From Leptolyngbya sp. BL0902 (GTDB lineage: Bacteria > Cyanobacteriota > Cyanobacteriia > Phormidesmidales > Phormidesmidaceae): a stretch of 64,000 nt of DNA. Positions 24,985 through 34,026 of this stretch are shown here, in pieces (positions within the stretch are counted from its first letter, which is position 1; each line of letters begins with the position of its first letter). Where the stretch lies: assembly GCF_016403105.1 (NCBI RefSeq), contig NZ_CP046155.1, positions 3,873,906 through 3,937,905 of the forward strand. Direction: 5' to 3'. Position numbers and translations under genes: made by a program. Below the pieces are notes generated by a model. That model saw only the letters and a program-made list of their open reading frames with translations, was not told the origin of the DNA and ran no database searches.

Positions 24985-25455
24985 ATGGCCAATAATCGTC
25001 GAGTGGAGCGGGTGGCGTCGTTGATTAAGCGCGAAGTCAGCCACATGCTGATGGGCGACATTAAGGACGACCGGGTGGGCGCTGGCATGGTCAGCGTTAC
25101 CGATGTGGATGTGTCGGGGGATTTGCAGCACGCCAAGGTGTTTGTCAGCATCTATGGCACCGAGGAAGCCCGCGCCGAAACCATGGAAGGGCTGAAGGCG
25201 GCCACGGGCTTTGTGCGGAGCGAACTGGGCCAGCGCATCCGGCTGCGGCGCACCCCAGAAATTTTGTTCAAAGAAGACACCTCCATGGAGCGGGGCACGC
25301 GGGTGCTGTCCCTGATCAACCAGCTCAGCCAGGAGCGGGAGGAAAAGGGCATGGATGACGCCTGGTTTGAGGCGGGGGAAGAGGACGAATCCGATGAAGC
25401 CCCCCTCGATGAGGCTATTCCCAGTGCCGAGGACGCCGAGGACGATCTGGCGTGA
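24985..25455 (+). CDS. rbfA: 30S ribosome-binding factor RbfA
   Basis: Late 30S-subunit assembly factor binding near helix 1 of 16S rRNA. The KH-like fold is seen in '[18 protein letters not shown]', '[29 protein letters not shown]' (two parts) and '[24 protein letters not shown]'. Residues beyond 115 are an acidic tail of about 40 residues ([12 protein letters not shown]...), longer than usual. The ATG at 24985 has GGAG 9 nt upstream; a TTG nine codons earlier is less likely. The stop overlaps the GTG of nagZ by 4 bp, which suggests translational coupling. Confidence 0.94.
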   Translation: MANNRRVERVASLIKREVSHMLMGDIKDDRVGAGMVSVTDVDVSGDLQHAKVFVSIYGTEEARAETMEGLKAATGFVRSELGQRIRLRRTPEILFKEDTSMERGTRVLSLINQLSQEREEKGMDDAWFEAGEEDESDEAPLDEAIPSAEDAEDDLA

Positions 25456-27170
25456 GGACGGCCCCCAGTGCCATCATGCCCTCCCCCGATGCGCTGTCCC
25501 TGGAGGAACAGGTAGCGCAGATGGTGGTGGTGCGTACCTCCGGCCATTTGTTTGACCACGAAATTCGCTACCCCGCCTGGGAAGCCGACCGAGCCACCTT
25601 GCACCACTACATTGCCGACCTCGGCGTGGGCGGGGTGATTTTGCTGGGGGGCAGTGCCGCCGAAGTGGGCCTCAAAACCCAGGAGTTGCAAACCCTGGCC
25701 TCGGTGCCCCTGCTCATTGCGGCGGACATCGAGGAAGGCGTGGGTCAGCGGTTCAGTGGAGCCACCTGGTTTCCGCCCCCCATGGCCCTGGCGGAAATCG
25801 CTAAGCGAGACTTACCCCAGGCCGAAGCCTACGCCGAAGCGATGGGTGCCGTCACCGCCGAAGAAGCCCTGGCCATTGGCCTAAACTGGGTGCTGGCTCC
25901 GGTGGCCGACGTCAACAACAACCCTGAAAACCCCGTGATCAACGTGCGGGCCTTTGGGGATACCCCGGAAATCGTCGCCGCTCTGACCACGGCCTTTGTG
26001 CGCGGTGCCCAGCGTCAGGGTGCTCTCACCACCGCCAAGCATTTCCCTGGCCACGGTGATACGGCGGTGGATTCTCACCTGGAATTGCCGATTTTGCCCC
26101 ACGATAGCCAACGGCTTCAGCAGGTAGAATTGCCGCCCTTCCAAGCGTTGATTGAGGCTGGGGTAGATACGGTGATGACCGCCCACCTGATGATTCCGGC
26201 CCTGGATCTGCAATATCCCGCCACCCTGTCTGACCGCACCTTGACGGGGTTGCTACGGGAAAAAATGGGCTTTACGGGGCTGATTGTCACCGATGCGCTG
26301 GTTATGGGAGCCATTGCCCGCACCTACGGCCCCTACGAAGCGGCGGTGCTGGCGGTGGAAGCCGGGGCGGATATTTTGCTGATGCCCCAGGATCCCGAAG
26401 GCTGCATCAAGGCCGTTGTCGAGGCCGTCACCACTGGGCGCATTCCCCCCGAGCGCATCGCCGAGTCCGTAGAACGCCTGTGGCGGGCCAAGCAGCGGGT
26501 GGCCTCCAGGCTGTCGGTGCCGCCAGAATCTTGCCACGCCTGGGAGCACATTCCGCCCCCGCCCATTCAGCTCGATCCCTTTCTGCGGCCAGAATCCCAG
26601 CGTCTCGTGGCCGATATTCTGGCCCATTCTATGACCGTGGCGGGTCAGGTGCCATCCTGCGACCCTCAGCATCCTGGCGACAATCTGATCCTGGTGGATA
26701 GCGTGGTGGATTGTCCGTTTTTGAACCGCACCGCCCCCGCCATTGCCCTGCCTGCCCAGGCCCACTACCAGCTTCAGCTTGTCGATCACCAGGGCTGCCA
26801 GCGCTGGCCCCAGGTCGATAGCCTGCGCCCAACGTTGATGCAAATCTTTCTGCGGGGTAATCCCTTCCGGGGTTCGGCGACAGTGTCTCCTCTGATTCAA
26901 GCTTGGATTGAGGCCCTCTTACAGGCGCAATATCTTAATGGGCTGGTCATTTACGGCAGTCCCTACGCCCTGGATTACCTCAAAACGCACTATCTGAACT
27001 CAGCCGCCCGCCCGTCCGCAGATAACGCCATTCCGGCCAGTCCAGACACGCCCTACGGGTTCAGCTATGGCCAAATGATCGCGGCCCAAGCTGGGTTGCT
27101 CACACCCCTGGGGTTGGGGGTGCCTAATGCCCCCGGTGCCAGACCGCAGATCTCCGCTTTCACGGATTAG
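25452..27170 (+). CDS. Glycoside hydrolase family 3, NagZ-like beta-N-acetylhexosaminidase (572 aa)
   Basis: The N-terminal TIM-barrel (about 15-340) has 'VGGVILLGG', '[14 protein letters not shown]', '[21 protein letters not shown]' (two parts), and the catalytic-loop motif '[21 protein letters not shown]' (His-Asp dyad of NagZ), followed by '[15 protein letters not shown]' with the nucleophile Asp. Normal NagZ ends at about 340 residues; here a further ~230 residues (to 572) form a second alpha/beta domain as in longer GH3 enzymes. It probably acts on peptidoglycan fragments for wall recycling. The GTG start overlaps the rbfA stop and has GAGGA about 9 nt upstream; an ATG at 25476 is an alternative. 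Confidence 0.9.
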   Translation: MRTAPSAIMPSPDALSLEEQVAQMVVVRTSGHLFDHEIRYPAWEADRATLHHYIADLGVGGVILLGGSAAEVGLKTQELQTLASVPLLIAADIEEGVGQRFSGATWFPPPMALAEIAKRDLPQAEAYAEAMGAVTAEEALAIGLNWVLAPVADVNNNPENPVINVRAFGDTPEIVAALTTAFVRGAQRQGALTTAKHFPGHGDTAVDSHLELPILPHDSQRLQQVELPPFQALIEAGVDTVMTAHLMIPALDLQYPATLSDRTLTGLLREKMGFTGLIVTDALVMGAIARTYGPYEAAVLAVEAGADILLMPQDPEGCIKAVVEAVTTGRIPPERIAESVERLWRAKQRVASRLSVPPESCHAWEHIPPPPIQLDPFLRPESQRLVADILAHSMTVAGQVPSCDPQHPGDNLILVDSVVDCPFLNRTAPAIALPAQAHYQLQLVDHQGCQRWPQVDSLRPTLMQIFLRGNPFRGSATVSPLIQAWIEALLQAQYLNGLVIYGSPYALDYLKTHYLNSAARPSADNAIPASPDTPYGFSYGQMIAAQAGLLTPLGLGVPNAPGARPQISAFTD

Positions 27171-27274
27171 GTCGAGGGTGACTTATCCTATCTCTGGCGA
27201 AAAACAGAACTTTTACAACCGTATTTGTGCTGACTAAAGCCCACTAAAAAGACTCGTAAATCTGAGGGGCAGGA

Positions 27275-27327
27275 TAGAATATAGCTACCCTAGAGGAAGC
27301 ATTGAGCTTCATAAAGCTTCATGCTTC
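27275..27327 (+). promoter_or_regulatory. Possible -10 (TAGAAT) with leader hairpin
   Basis: TAGAAT at 27275-27280 is followed 16 nt later by a near-perfect 14-bp hairpin (arms 27296-27309 and 27314-27327, loop CATA, two mismatches). This would be at the 5' end of a transcript through the 309-bp gap after nagZ. No clear -35 was identified. The following ~150 bp are gene-free until a strong ribosome site at 27468-27473. Confidence 0.35.
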
Positions 27328-27479
27328 GGGTTATCCCAAGGCTGAGCAGATTGAGTCTGCCTGATTGTGAGGCCTGGAAAGCAATTTAGGCCATAATTAG
27401 GCATTTTTCCTGCTTTTCCCTCCATATTCTTGGTGAACAGTCGGCATTTTGTACCAGGGTCGTCTTCAAGGAGTTAACG

Positions 27480-27668
27480 ATGTTTTACACTCTCCCTCCG
27501 GTTCCCCCTCCCCTGATTCATGTAGCAATAACTCCAGCCCAAAATGGTGCTCGGATAGCTGCATTGGACTGTAAACGGGGAAGCCGCGATTGTTTTCCGA
27601 CGGATCGAGTAGGCTACCAACTCAGCCAGAGCGGAGTGGTGATAGCGCAAGAGGACAACCGCGCCTAA
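27480..27668 (+). CDS. Possible small protein, 62 aa
   Basis: The ATG has an ideal AAGGAG Shine-Dalgarno 6 nt upstream (27468-27473), the strongest in this gene-free stretch. The product (MFYTLPPVPPPLIHVAI...) has no membrane helix and no motif, and its middle is Cys/Arg-containing. It may be a genuine small protein, or a relic of one. No homologue is recognised. Between it and cobM (27669-28030) a 7-bp hairpin lies at 27870-27896 and no other gene is seen. Confidence 0.35.
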   Translation: MFYTLPPVPPPLIHVAITPAQNGARIAALDCKRGSRDCFPTDRVGYQLSQSGVVIAQEDNRA

Positions 27669-27869
27669 CGCCAGATAGCCAAGTCTGGAGCTAAGCCCTT
27701 GGCCACCCAGCCATGAAGGACTCTGAAGCGTGCCCCATCGCTGAGGCGTAGATTCAAGCTTGGATGAGGCACAGTCTGCGTTTCTGGCTGGGTCTGGGGT
27801 GTAGGCCACGGCTACCCAGGCTTTTGGCCTAGGGCCAGCCCTGCGATGAAAATATCTCCCCCATGAAAA

Positions 27870-27896
27870 ACCTCCTCGCCGCTGGGGCCAGGAGGT
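27870..27896 (+). promoter_or_regulatory. Hairpin ACCTCCT...AGGAGGT upstream of cobM
   Basis: A 7-bp perfect stem with three further pairs (GCC/GGC) after a mismatch. It lies about 135 nt before the cobM start and could be part of its leader. The arms include an anti-Shine-Dalgarno-like AGGAGGT. I looked for a cobalamin riboswitch B12 box here and did not find one. Confidence 0.3.
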
Positions 27897-28030
27897 CTGA
27901 ATCAGGGTGCATCTACCGTTCTAATCTTCTTGGGTTGGCGGGCCATTCCGGGAGTTTTGCTGAAGTTCATCAAGCTTTGGGGCAAACTCGATATGATCCA
28001 GACTGCTGTGTAAAATTTGGCCCGCTGCTG

Positions 28031-28870
28031 ATGCCTAGTTCGCCCCTTGCCGTTAGAGTTCAATCCGCACCGTTGTCGGTGCCGGGACAGGCCCTTGTGC
28101 CCGCTGTTTATTTGGTGGGTGCTGGCCCTGGCGATCCTGAATTGCTGACCATCAAAGCCCAGCGCATTATCAGTCAGGCCGATGTCATCCTCTATGCCAA
28201 TTCCCTAGTTCCGACCCAAATTTTAGACTGGGCCAGACCCGACGCTGAACGGCTGGGCACCGCCAATCTCACCCTAGAAAGCATTTTGCCGCTGATGATT
28301 GAGCGGGTGCGGGCAGGGCAGTCTGTGGTGCGCATTCAGTCCGGCGATCCGAGTCTCTATAGCGCCATCCACGAGCAAATCCAGGCCCTGACCGAGGCGG
28401 AGGTGCCCTTTGAGGTAGTGCCCGGAATTAGTGCCTACCAGGCCGCAGCGGCCAAGCTCAACGCCGAACTCACGATTCCGGGGCTAGTACAGTCCATCAT
28501 TTTGACTCGCATCAGTGGTCGCACCCAGGTGCCCGCCAGCGAAGACCTCGCCAGCATGGCCGCCCACAAAACCAGCCTGTGTTTGTACCTCAGCGCCCGC
28601 CATGTGGAAGCCGCCCAGGAACAACTGATGCAGCACTATGAGGCCGATACTCCGGTGGCGATCTGCTTCCGCCTAGGCTGGCCCGATGAGCAAATTTGGC
28701 TGGTGCCCCTGTCTGAGATGGCCACTGCCACCCACGAGCACGATCTGATTCGCACTACCCTATACCTGATTAGCCCTGCCCTGCGGGGTGGCCAAGTTCG
28801 ATCCCGTCTCTACAGCCCCGACCACACCCATCTGTTCCGCCCCCGGCCCCAGGGTGAGGCAAACGGATAA
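28031..28870 (+). CDS. cobM: Precorrin-4 C11-methyltransferase
   Basis: SAM-dependent corrin methylase of the cobalamin pathway. The tetrapyrrole methylase fold is shown by 'VYLVGAGPGDPELLTIKAQRII' (in two parts), 'ADVILYANSLVPTQIL', 'SVVRIQSGDPSLYSAIHEQ' and 'VVPGISAYQAAAAKLNAELTIPG' (in parts), the last being typical for CobM. The open frame extends left to an ATG at 27863, but the family N-terminus begins near the ATG at 28031 (MPSSPLAVRV), giving 279 residues against a usual 250-270. It has no cob gene as neighbour. A stand-alone methylase fits cyanobacteria that keep cobalamin genes scattered. Confidence 0.92.
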   Translation: MPSSPLAVRVQSAPLSVPGQALVPAVYLVGAGPGDPELLTIKAQRIISQADVILYANSLVPTQILDWARPDAERLGTANLTLESILPLMIERVRAGQSVVRIQSGDPSLYSAIHEQIQALTEAEVPFEVVPGISAYQAAAAKLNAELTIPGLVQSIILTRISGRTQVPASEDLASMAAHKTSLCLYLSARHVEAAQEQLMQHYEADTPVAICFRLGWPDEQIWLVPLSEMATATHEHDLIRTTLYLISPALRGGQVRSRLYSPDHTHLFRPRPQGEANG

Positions 28871-28920
28871 CCTCGCTCCCGCCTAGGTGTATCCCTAGAA
28901 TGCGGCCGTGCGGGAACTGA

Positions 28921-29060
28921 GTCCGCGAGGCTTCAGTTCGCGAAGATTCAGGCGGCAAGGATTCAGGTTGGGAAGATAGGGTCAGCGAGGATTCAGGCCG
29001 CCAAGATCGGATCGACCAGGATGCAGTCAGCGAGGATTCAGTCCGCGAAGATTTTGCCTT
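28921..29060. repeat. Degenerate ~15-bp repeats (gcgaggattcagtc type)
   Basis: About eight imperfect copies of 'gaggattcag-nnn-gcgaag' lie head to tail in the gap between cobM and the M41-type gene. Units vary in sequence, so this is an ageing minisatellite. No coding role is seen. Confidence 0.6.
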
Positions 29061-29073
29061 GAAGACTTGGCCT

Positions 29074-29820
29074 TTAGGATTCGGCGACGGTGGGGCGGGC
29101 TTGCTGCACTAGGTCTCGACAAGCGGCCACAGAGGCCCGTTCAGTCATAGCGTTGACGAGGGCATCAAAGGTGTCTCGGTGGGTTTCGAGCAGGGTTTTG
29201 GCCTGGAGGGTGGCCCAGCGCTGCTTGATGGTGGTCTCTAGGTCAGACTTGCCCAGCCCTCGCCAAAGCTGCCGTAGGGCCTGCACGTCGCCATCGCCGC
29301 CCAGGGCATCGCCGTAGATCATTTGCTCTGCCGCCAGCCCTGCCATCCATACCTGGCTATAGCGGTCGAGCCATTGCGGGGTGAGGGGGATGGGCGGTTG
29401 GTCACGGGGTTGATCGGCGCTGGATGGGTGGCTCAGATCGTCCTTCAGCGGATGTTCCATGTCATCGCCCAGCCCAAAGATAACGCCGCCCTGCCCCGGT
29501 AGCCCGCGCCGCCAAGCTTCCCAGGTGGTGAGGGTGTAGTCTTGGACGGGAATGTCTAGGAGCAGCGCCGTTAACAAATGCCCCGCTTCGTGGTGAATCA
29601 CCCGCTGCCGATGTTCGGGCGAAAACCAGGCTAGGGCGTCGGTAATCAGGTTGCCAATGCGCCCCTGAAGATTGAGCTGATCGACCGTGAAGATCCCCAA
29701 CCCCGTTGCGGCTACCCCGGCCACCAAGGCGGGTGACAGGTGGATGAGGGGGCCAAGCAAACTGGCCATGGTCATGCCAAAAATGACGACGGCAATGGCG
29801 TTGAGGGTGGTATCGCGCAT
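29074..29820 (-). CDS. AAA-less M41-type metalloprotease, membrane protein (248 aa)
   Basis: The protein has two membrane helices (about residues 8-25 and 28-46) and then the zinc motif 'VIHHEAGHLLTALL' (HExxH at 77-81), which matches FtsH/M41 peptidase. The second half includes 'YSQVWMAGLAAEQMIYGDALGGDGDVQALRQ', resembling the M41 segment 'GRAAEEIIFG..TTGASNDLQQ', and the Asp there may be the third zinc ligand. FtsH's AAA ATPase domain is absent. Related ORFs annotated as ATP-dependent Zn proteases occur in cyanobacteria and plastids (FtsHi-like or EGY-like relatives). Substrate unknown. Divergent from the coiled-coil gene across 170 bp. Confidence 0.8.
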   Translation of the reverse strand: MRDTTLNAIAVVIFGMTMASLLGPLIHLSPALVAGVAATGLGIFTVDQLNLQGRIGNLITDALAWFSPEHRQRVIHHEAGHLLTALLLDIPVQDYTLTTWEAWRRGLPGQGGVIFGLGDDMEHPLKDDLSHPSSADQPRDQPPIPLTPQWLDRYSQVWMAGLAAEQMIYGDALGGDGDVQALRQLWRGLGKSDLETTIKQRWATLQAKTLLETHRDTFDALVNAMTERASVAACRDLVQQARPTVAES

Positions 29821-29990
29821 GGGGTTAGGGCTGGCTAGAGTTCTAGGAAGATTGAGGCGCGCAAACTGGGCGCAGCGTATATCATTATCGTCAAGTTTAG
29901 GGGTGCCGACAAACGCTCTCTAGGCCCTAGTATTCCCCAGGTAGGCTCCGACGGGTTGGGCCTGGGATCGGTTGATTTGGGAGAGGCGAC

Positions 29991-31892
29991 ATGCCGCAGG
30001 CAATGCAAGGCATAGTGATTGGGCTGCTGATCAGCCTGCTGTTGGGTGGGGTCATAGGCTTTTATCTGCGCCAAGGTCAGGTGGCCAAACTAGCGGCGAC
30101 CCTCAAGGCAAGTCAGGAGCGGGAAAGCCGCTTGCAGCAAGAGCATGACACCCGTCTACGTGCCGCCACGGCCCAGCTTCAGCAGGACTATGCCGCCCAA
30201 CTGGCAGACAACATCGAGCATTATCAGCGCCAGTACGAAGCCCAGCGTCAACAGTTAGAAGCAGAGTATGAAGCCCGCCAGAATTTGATGCCGGGGGGCG
30301 AACCACCCAACCCCAATGCCGACCCTGGTGAGGGTTGGGAGACGGCCCCTGCCAGCGAATACGAAGTCCGTCTGCGGCAACAATACGAGGCAAGGCTCAA
30401 GGAAGCAGCTCAGAAAATCCAGCACGCCTACGAACAACACCTGCGCGAAACCCTGGCCAACGAGCGCGAAGCCCAGCAGCAGGAGTATGACCAGCGCCTT
30501 GCCGAAGCCATTGCCCGCGCCCAAGACGAGGCTGAGGCCCGCCTTGCCGCCGCCCTCACAGAACAGGAAGCGATGGCCCAGATCGGTGGTGCGGGGTTAG
30601 CCACGGGATGGGTAGACGAAACCCAAGTGCAGGAACAACTGGCCACCCTAGAGGCGGAACTGCGCAGCAGCTATGATCGGCGGCTGGCAGAGCGCATCGA
30701 GCAATATCAAGACGAGATGTCCCAACGCATTGCCCAGATGGAGCAGGAATTTGCTGCCCGCCTGCAAATGGCCCAGGCCAACCAGCCCGCTGAGGAGCCA
30801 CCCCAAATTGCGGAATTGCCCGCCACTGCCGATCTAGAAGCCCGCTTTCAGGCTGAGTACAACCAGCGCTTGGCGGCTGCGGTGGCCCGCCACCAAGACG
30901 AACTCACGGAACGCCTTCAGGCCCTTACCGAAGAGTATGAGGCTCGCCTCCATGGGGCAAAGGGTGGCAACGAGGCAGGAGAGGTAGATGCCGCTGCCCT
31001 AGAAACCGCCCTGCGTCAGGAGATTGAAGCCGAACTGCGGGCCGAATATGACCTACAACTAGCGGAAAAACTAGAGCAGTTCCAGGCCGATTTTGGCCAA
31101 CGCGCCCAGGATTTTGAAGCCGGATTGATTGCCACCTTAGATCCCTTCGAGGACGCCGCCATTCAGGCAGAATCCCTAGAGGACGAAGGCTTTGAGGCCG
31201 ATCCATTTCCCGACTTCGATGCCTTCCAGGCCGCCACCTTGGCCGAAGACGCCCCGCCCACCCTAGGAGAACCCGCCCAGTTCGCCGACGCCGCTGTTCC
31301 ACCAGAAGCCACCGCCGCCCAGGCCAGTGCCAACCGCTGGGAGGTGGAGGAGGAAGCCATAACAGAAGAAGACTGGAGCCAGGATGAGGCAGGGACAGCG
31401 GCTCGTGAAGACACTGACGAAGATGACTTCGGCCTAGGAGAGCCCCCCTGGGAAGGCGCAGGCGTGGTAGATACCGATCTAGATTTAGAATTGGGTGACG
31501 CTGACCCCGACGCCGTGGCCTTTGACACCCTCGATGCGGCGGCCTTTAACACCTCAGATTTATCTGACCTATCGGAGTTTGATGGCGCTGACAGTGGCGC
31601 TGATGGCGGTGCTGACCTAGCAGCCCTGGAGACGCCCCTCCACGAGGACGAAGCCGCCTTAGATTTCGATGCTGACTTCAACCTAGACGACCTTGCTCTC
31701 TCGGTCATCCCCAACGACGAAACCCCAGACCAGGAGGATGAAGAGGATATTTTTAACCTCGAAGTCCTCGCCCAGCGGGCCGGAGTGGATTTGAACGAAC
31801 TCAATAACCTCCTCAACCAAACGGATAGGCCACCCACCACCGAGGACGACATCTCCGACTTTAGTGAGGAGGACTGGGGCAACCTCAGTTAG
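29991..31892 (+). CDS. Membrane-anchored coiled-coil protein with ~62-residue repeats (633 aa)
   Basis: An N-terminal membrane helix (residues 8-27, GIVIGLLISLLLGGVIGFYL) is followed by about 340 residues of charged heptad-rich coiled coil. A recurring segment starting with Tyr (YDQRLAEAI, YDRRLAERI, YNQRLAAAV, YDLQLAEKL) appears at residues 166, 228, 290 and 353, and similar phrases at 67 and 132, so the period is 62-65. The last ~270 residues are acidic and disordered-looking, ending in a short helix 'LEVLAQRAGVDLNELNNLL'. It resembles cytoskeletal or cell-division coiled-coil proteins in style only; I do not recognise a family. It is 129 bp before ccdA on the same strand. Confidence 0.7.
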   Translation: MPQAMQGIVIGLLISLLLGGVIGFYLRQGQVAKLAATLKASQERESRLQQEHDTRLRAATAQLQQDYAAQLADNIEHYQRQYEAQRQQLEAEYEARQNLMPGGEPPNPNADPGEGWETAPASEYEVRLRQQYEARLKEAAQKIQHAYEQHLRETLANEREAQQQEYDQRLAEAIARAQDEAEARLAAALTEQEAMAQIGGAGLATGWVDETQVQEQLATLEAELRSSYDRRLAERIEQYQDEMSQRIAQMEQEFAARLQMAQANQPAEEPPQIAELPATADLEARFQAEYNQRLAAAVARHQDELTERLQALTEEYEARLHGAKGGNEAGEVDAAALETALRQEIEAELRAEYDLQLAEKLEQFQADFGQRAQDFEAGLIATLDPFEDAAIQAESLEDEGFEADPFPDFDAFQAATLAEDAPPTLGEPAQFADAAVPPEATAAQASANRWEVEEEAITEEDWSQDEAGTAAREDTDEDDFGLGEPPWEGAGVVDTDLDLELGDADPDAVAFDTLDAAAFNTSDLSDLSEFDGADSGADGGADLAALETPLHEDEAALDFDADFNLDDLALSVIPNDETPDQEDEEDIFNLEVLAQRAGVDLNELNNLLNQTDRPPTTEDDISDFSEEDWGNLS

Positions 31893-32021
31893 CGCCAGCC
31901 TCGCTAGATACCCTGACGGGCTGGGCAGAATGCGTTCAGAGAGGCCGAGGCAGAAATTGCTAGAGGACACCCCAGCCAGATCGCTACAATGGGGATCGCT
32001 GTCTTTGCGCCTGCCCCCAGA

Positions 32022-32765
32022 ATGTTCGAGAGCCTTCAGCTTTATCTGTACGACCTCAGCCAGTGGGCCAACCAGTTGGTGAATGCCCAGCTTACCCACG
32101 TTTCGCCCCTTAGCTTAACGGTGGTCGCCGTAGCGGGGTTGCTCACCAGTTTGTCCCCCTGCTTGCTCTCCATGCTGCCGATTATGGTGGGCTACATGGG
32201 CGGCTACGACAGCGACACCCGCCAAGAATCCGTCCTGCGCTCCCTCGGTTTTGCGCTAGGACTGGCGACCACTTTGGCGATTTTGGGCCTGGTGGCGGGG
32301 CTGTTTGGCTATGTCTACGGCCAGGTAGCCATTGGCTTGCCCATTGTGGTCAGCGCCGTTGCCATTGTGATGGGCCTCAATTTGCTGGGAGTCTTACCCC
32401 TCACCCTGCCCAGCCTCGGCAATCTGGACGCCAGCCAGTGGAACCTGCCCCCCTGGCTGAAAGCCTACGCCCTGGGGCTGACCTTTGGCATTGTGGCCTC
32501 TCCATGCAGCACCCCCGTTTTGGCAACGCTCCTCGCCTGGATTTCCGCCACCCAAAATCCCCTCCTGGGCAGCGCCTTTCTGCTGGCCTACGCCCTGGGC
32601 TATGTCACGCCCCTAGTGTTGGCGGGCACCTTCACCTCCACGGTCAAACGGCTGCTCTCCCTACGCCAATGGTCAAGCTGGATCACCCCCGCCAGCGGTG
32701 TTCTGCTCCTCGTCTTCGGCGTCTTTTCGTTGCTGAATCGCCTGGTACCGTCGAGCTTGGTGTAG
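32022..32765 (+). CDS. ccdA: Thiol-disulfide carrier CcdA (cytochrome c biogenesis)
   Basis: Membrane protein passing reducing power from the stroma to the thylakoid lumen for haem attachment to apocytochromes. Six hydrophobic helices are visible, with the redox cysteines in 'SLSPCLLSMLPIMVGY' (helix 1) and 'GIVASPCSTPVLATLL' (helix 4), the standard CcdA pair. Length 247 aa is normal. The frame is also open to an ATG at 31989; the ATG at 32022 is chosen as it matches the family start better, but neither has a clear ribosome site. Its partner Ccs1 is at 38730, after about 6 kb of unrelated genes. Confidence 0.93.
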   Translation: MFESLQLYLYDLSQWANQLVNAQLTHVSPLSLTVVAVAGLLTSLSPCLLSMLPIMVGYMGGYDSDTRQESVLRSLGFALGLATTLAILGLVAGLFGYVYGQVAIGLPIVVSAVAIVMGLNLLGVLPLTLPSLGNLDASQWNLPPWLKAYALGLTFGIVASPCSTPVLATLLAWISATQNPLLGSAFLLAYALGYVTPLVLAGTFTSTVKRLLSLRQWSSWITPASGVLLLVFGVFSLLNRLVPSSLV

Positions 32766-32902
32766 GTGGGCAGTGCCTACCCTACGAACCTAATACCCCC
32801 AGCTATAGGGATCTTTGGCGGCGGTAGCCAGTTTCTGCTACTACGTCGCTACAGTGTCAACCTAATATTGAGCTTTTGCCAAACCTTGCAAAGCCATTTT
32901 TG

Positions 32903-33433
32903 TCAGCCATCGCGGTTGCTGCTGCCGAAATAGAACCCGAGAGCCGTGCCTAGAGCGCTAAAGTTAGCCGTTATCAGCAGCGTCATCAAAGCATGAGAGG
33001 CTTGGGCCTGTTCTTTCTTAAGTTCTAACAGCTTATCCACCGTTTCCGGTCTAGGTTCCCCTTGAACCATCAGATCATCAAGGGTTTGGTACAGACGCCA
33101 TCTGTTCAAAAAGTCCAGTCCCAGAATCAAATACATCAAAACACCAATACCGATAGCAATGCCCAGCGCTAGCCGGGATCGGGTCTGTTCCTGTCTGTCC
33201 GCTTTAGATAGCTGGGTTCTGATAACCTCACGTCCATCAGGACTTTCTGGGGCGGAGCTAGTGGCACTGTTGAGTAGAGGCGCAAGGGGCTCATTCGCGG
33301 CCTGCTCATCGGTTTGTGCAGCGACAGAAGCATTCTCAGCGGACTGGCGAACCACTTCGTCGATACTGAGAGCCTGCTCCTCAGGGGAAAGGTCTGACTC
33401 AAGCTCTAGTGGCGAATCGGCTTCAGACGGCAT
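32903..33433 (-). CDS. Acidic protein with two C-terminal membrane helices (176 aa)
   Basis: Residues 1-75 are acidic and Ser/Glu/Ala-rich, presumably disordered and cytoplasmic. Two membrane helices follow, about 88-109 (LALGIAIGIGVLMYLILGLDF) and 148-172 (ALMTLLITANFSALGTALGFYFG), with a charged loop between them. I do not recognise a family. It is 58 bp downstream of, and probably in operon with, the ribbon-helix-helix gene at 33492. The pair lies in the accessory stretch between ccdA and ccs1. Small 2-TM proteins are a common effector type in bacterial conflict systems, but no motif confirms that here. Confidence 0.65.
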   Translation of the reverse strand: MPSEADSPLELESDLSPEEQALSIDEVVRQSAENASVAAQTDEQAANEPLAPLLNSATSSAPESPDGREVIRTQLSKADRQEQTRSRLALGIAIGIGVLMYLILGLDFLNRWRLYQTLDDLMVQGEPRPETVDKLLELKKEQAQASHALMTLLITANFSALGTALGFYFGSSNRDG

Positions 33434-33491
33434 TAGCTTCAGACTTGAGCGACTTCAGAAAGCATTGATAGGCCAGATGCAAGCAGCAGCA

Positions 33492-33788
33492 CTAATGATT
33501 TTTGGAAAACTGTCTGGCAAATTCCCTGGGAGTCAACCACTCGACTTCGTAGCGCTTCTTATCTCGTTCTAACAGCAAAGAAGACCCATCGGCCCGCTCA
33601 CTGTAGAGATAGGCCGTGGTTGAAATAGCGTACCGAAGCGCCGTCGTGGCATCGACATTAAGCTGATCCGCCAGTTTAGCCAACTCCGCAATCACATCCT
33701 TAGGCATACGGACAACAATGTCTTCACGTTCTTCGGGTTGAAGGAGTAGCGACCCATCCTTAGACACTGAAGCAGATTCAGATGACAT
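33492..33788 (-). CDS. Ribbon-helix-helix (CopG-like) DNA-binding protein (98 aa)
   Basis: Residues 22-60 have the ribbon-helix-helix pattern 'DIVVRMPKDVIAELAKLADQLNVDATTALRYAI', with an amphipathic strand and two helices as in CopG/Arc repressors and antitoxins. The C-terminal 35 residues (SSLLLERDKKRYEVEW) form a beta hairpin-like extension, as I recall from cyanobacterial RHH proteins. The ATG at 33788 has AAGG 9 nt upstream; the frame is open 13 codons further. Upstream partner of the 2-TM gene, so an autoregulating DNA-binding partner is a reasonable guess, as in toxin-antitoxin operons. Confidence 0.75.
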   Translation of the reverse strand: MSSESASVSKDGSLLLQPEEREDIVVRMPKDVIAELAKLADQLNVDATTALRYAISTTAYLYSERADGSSLLLERDKKRYEVEWLTPREFARQFSKNH

Positions 33789-34026
33789 ATCCACAAACCT
33801 TAAAGTACTATTCCTAGCCAGGAACACCCAAGGGGATCAACAGAGCCTTGCCAGCAGGATGACCTAATCATACTGGTGCCCAGCATATCCCATAACTTCC
33901 TGAGACTTCCACCCTATGGGGCCAGACCTTCATACTATCCTGACTTACCTGGATTATGTATATTTATATACTGATTTTAAGCTTTTCCGTTATCAAGAAA
34001 TAAGCTGACTAAGGTTGCTAGGGTGC

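Noticed and set aside
27474-27809. Minus-strand 111-codon frame opposite the small 62-aa frame
   Set aside because: No ribosome site and the plus-strand frame has an ideal AAGGAG site.
28031-28870. Cobalamin riboswitch upstream of cobM
   Set aside because: I searched for a B12 box and did not find one; only a short hairpin was visible.
31957-31990. TTGCTA...TACAAT promoter before ccdA
   Set aside because: The spacing is about 22 bp, too long for a standard promoter, and the second box overlaps a possible start codon.
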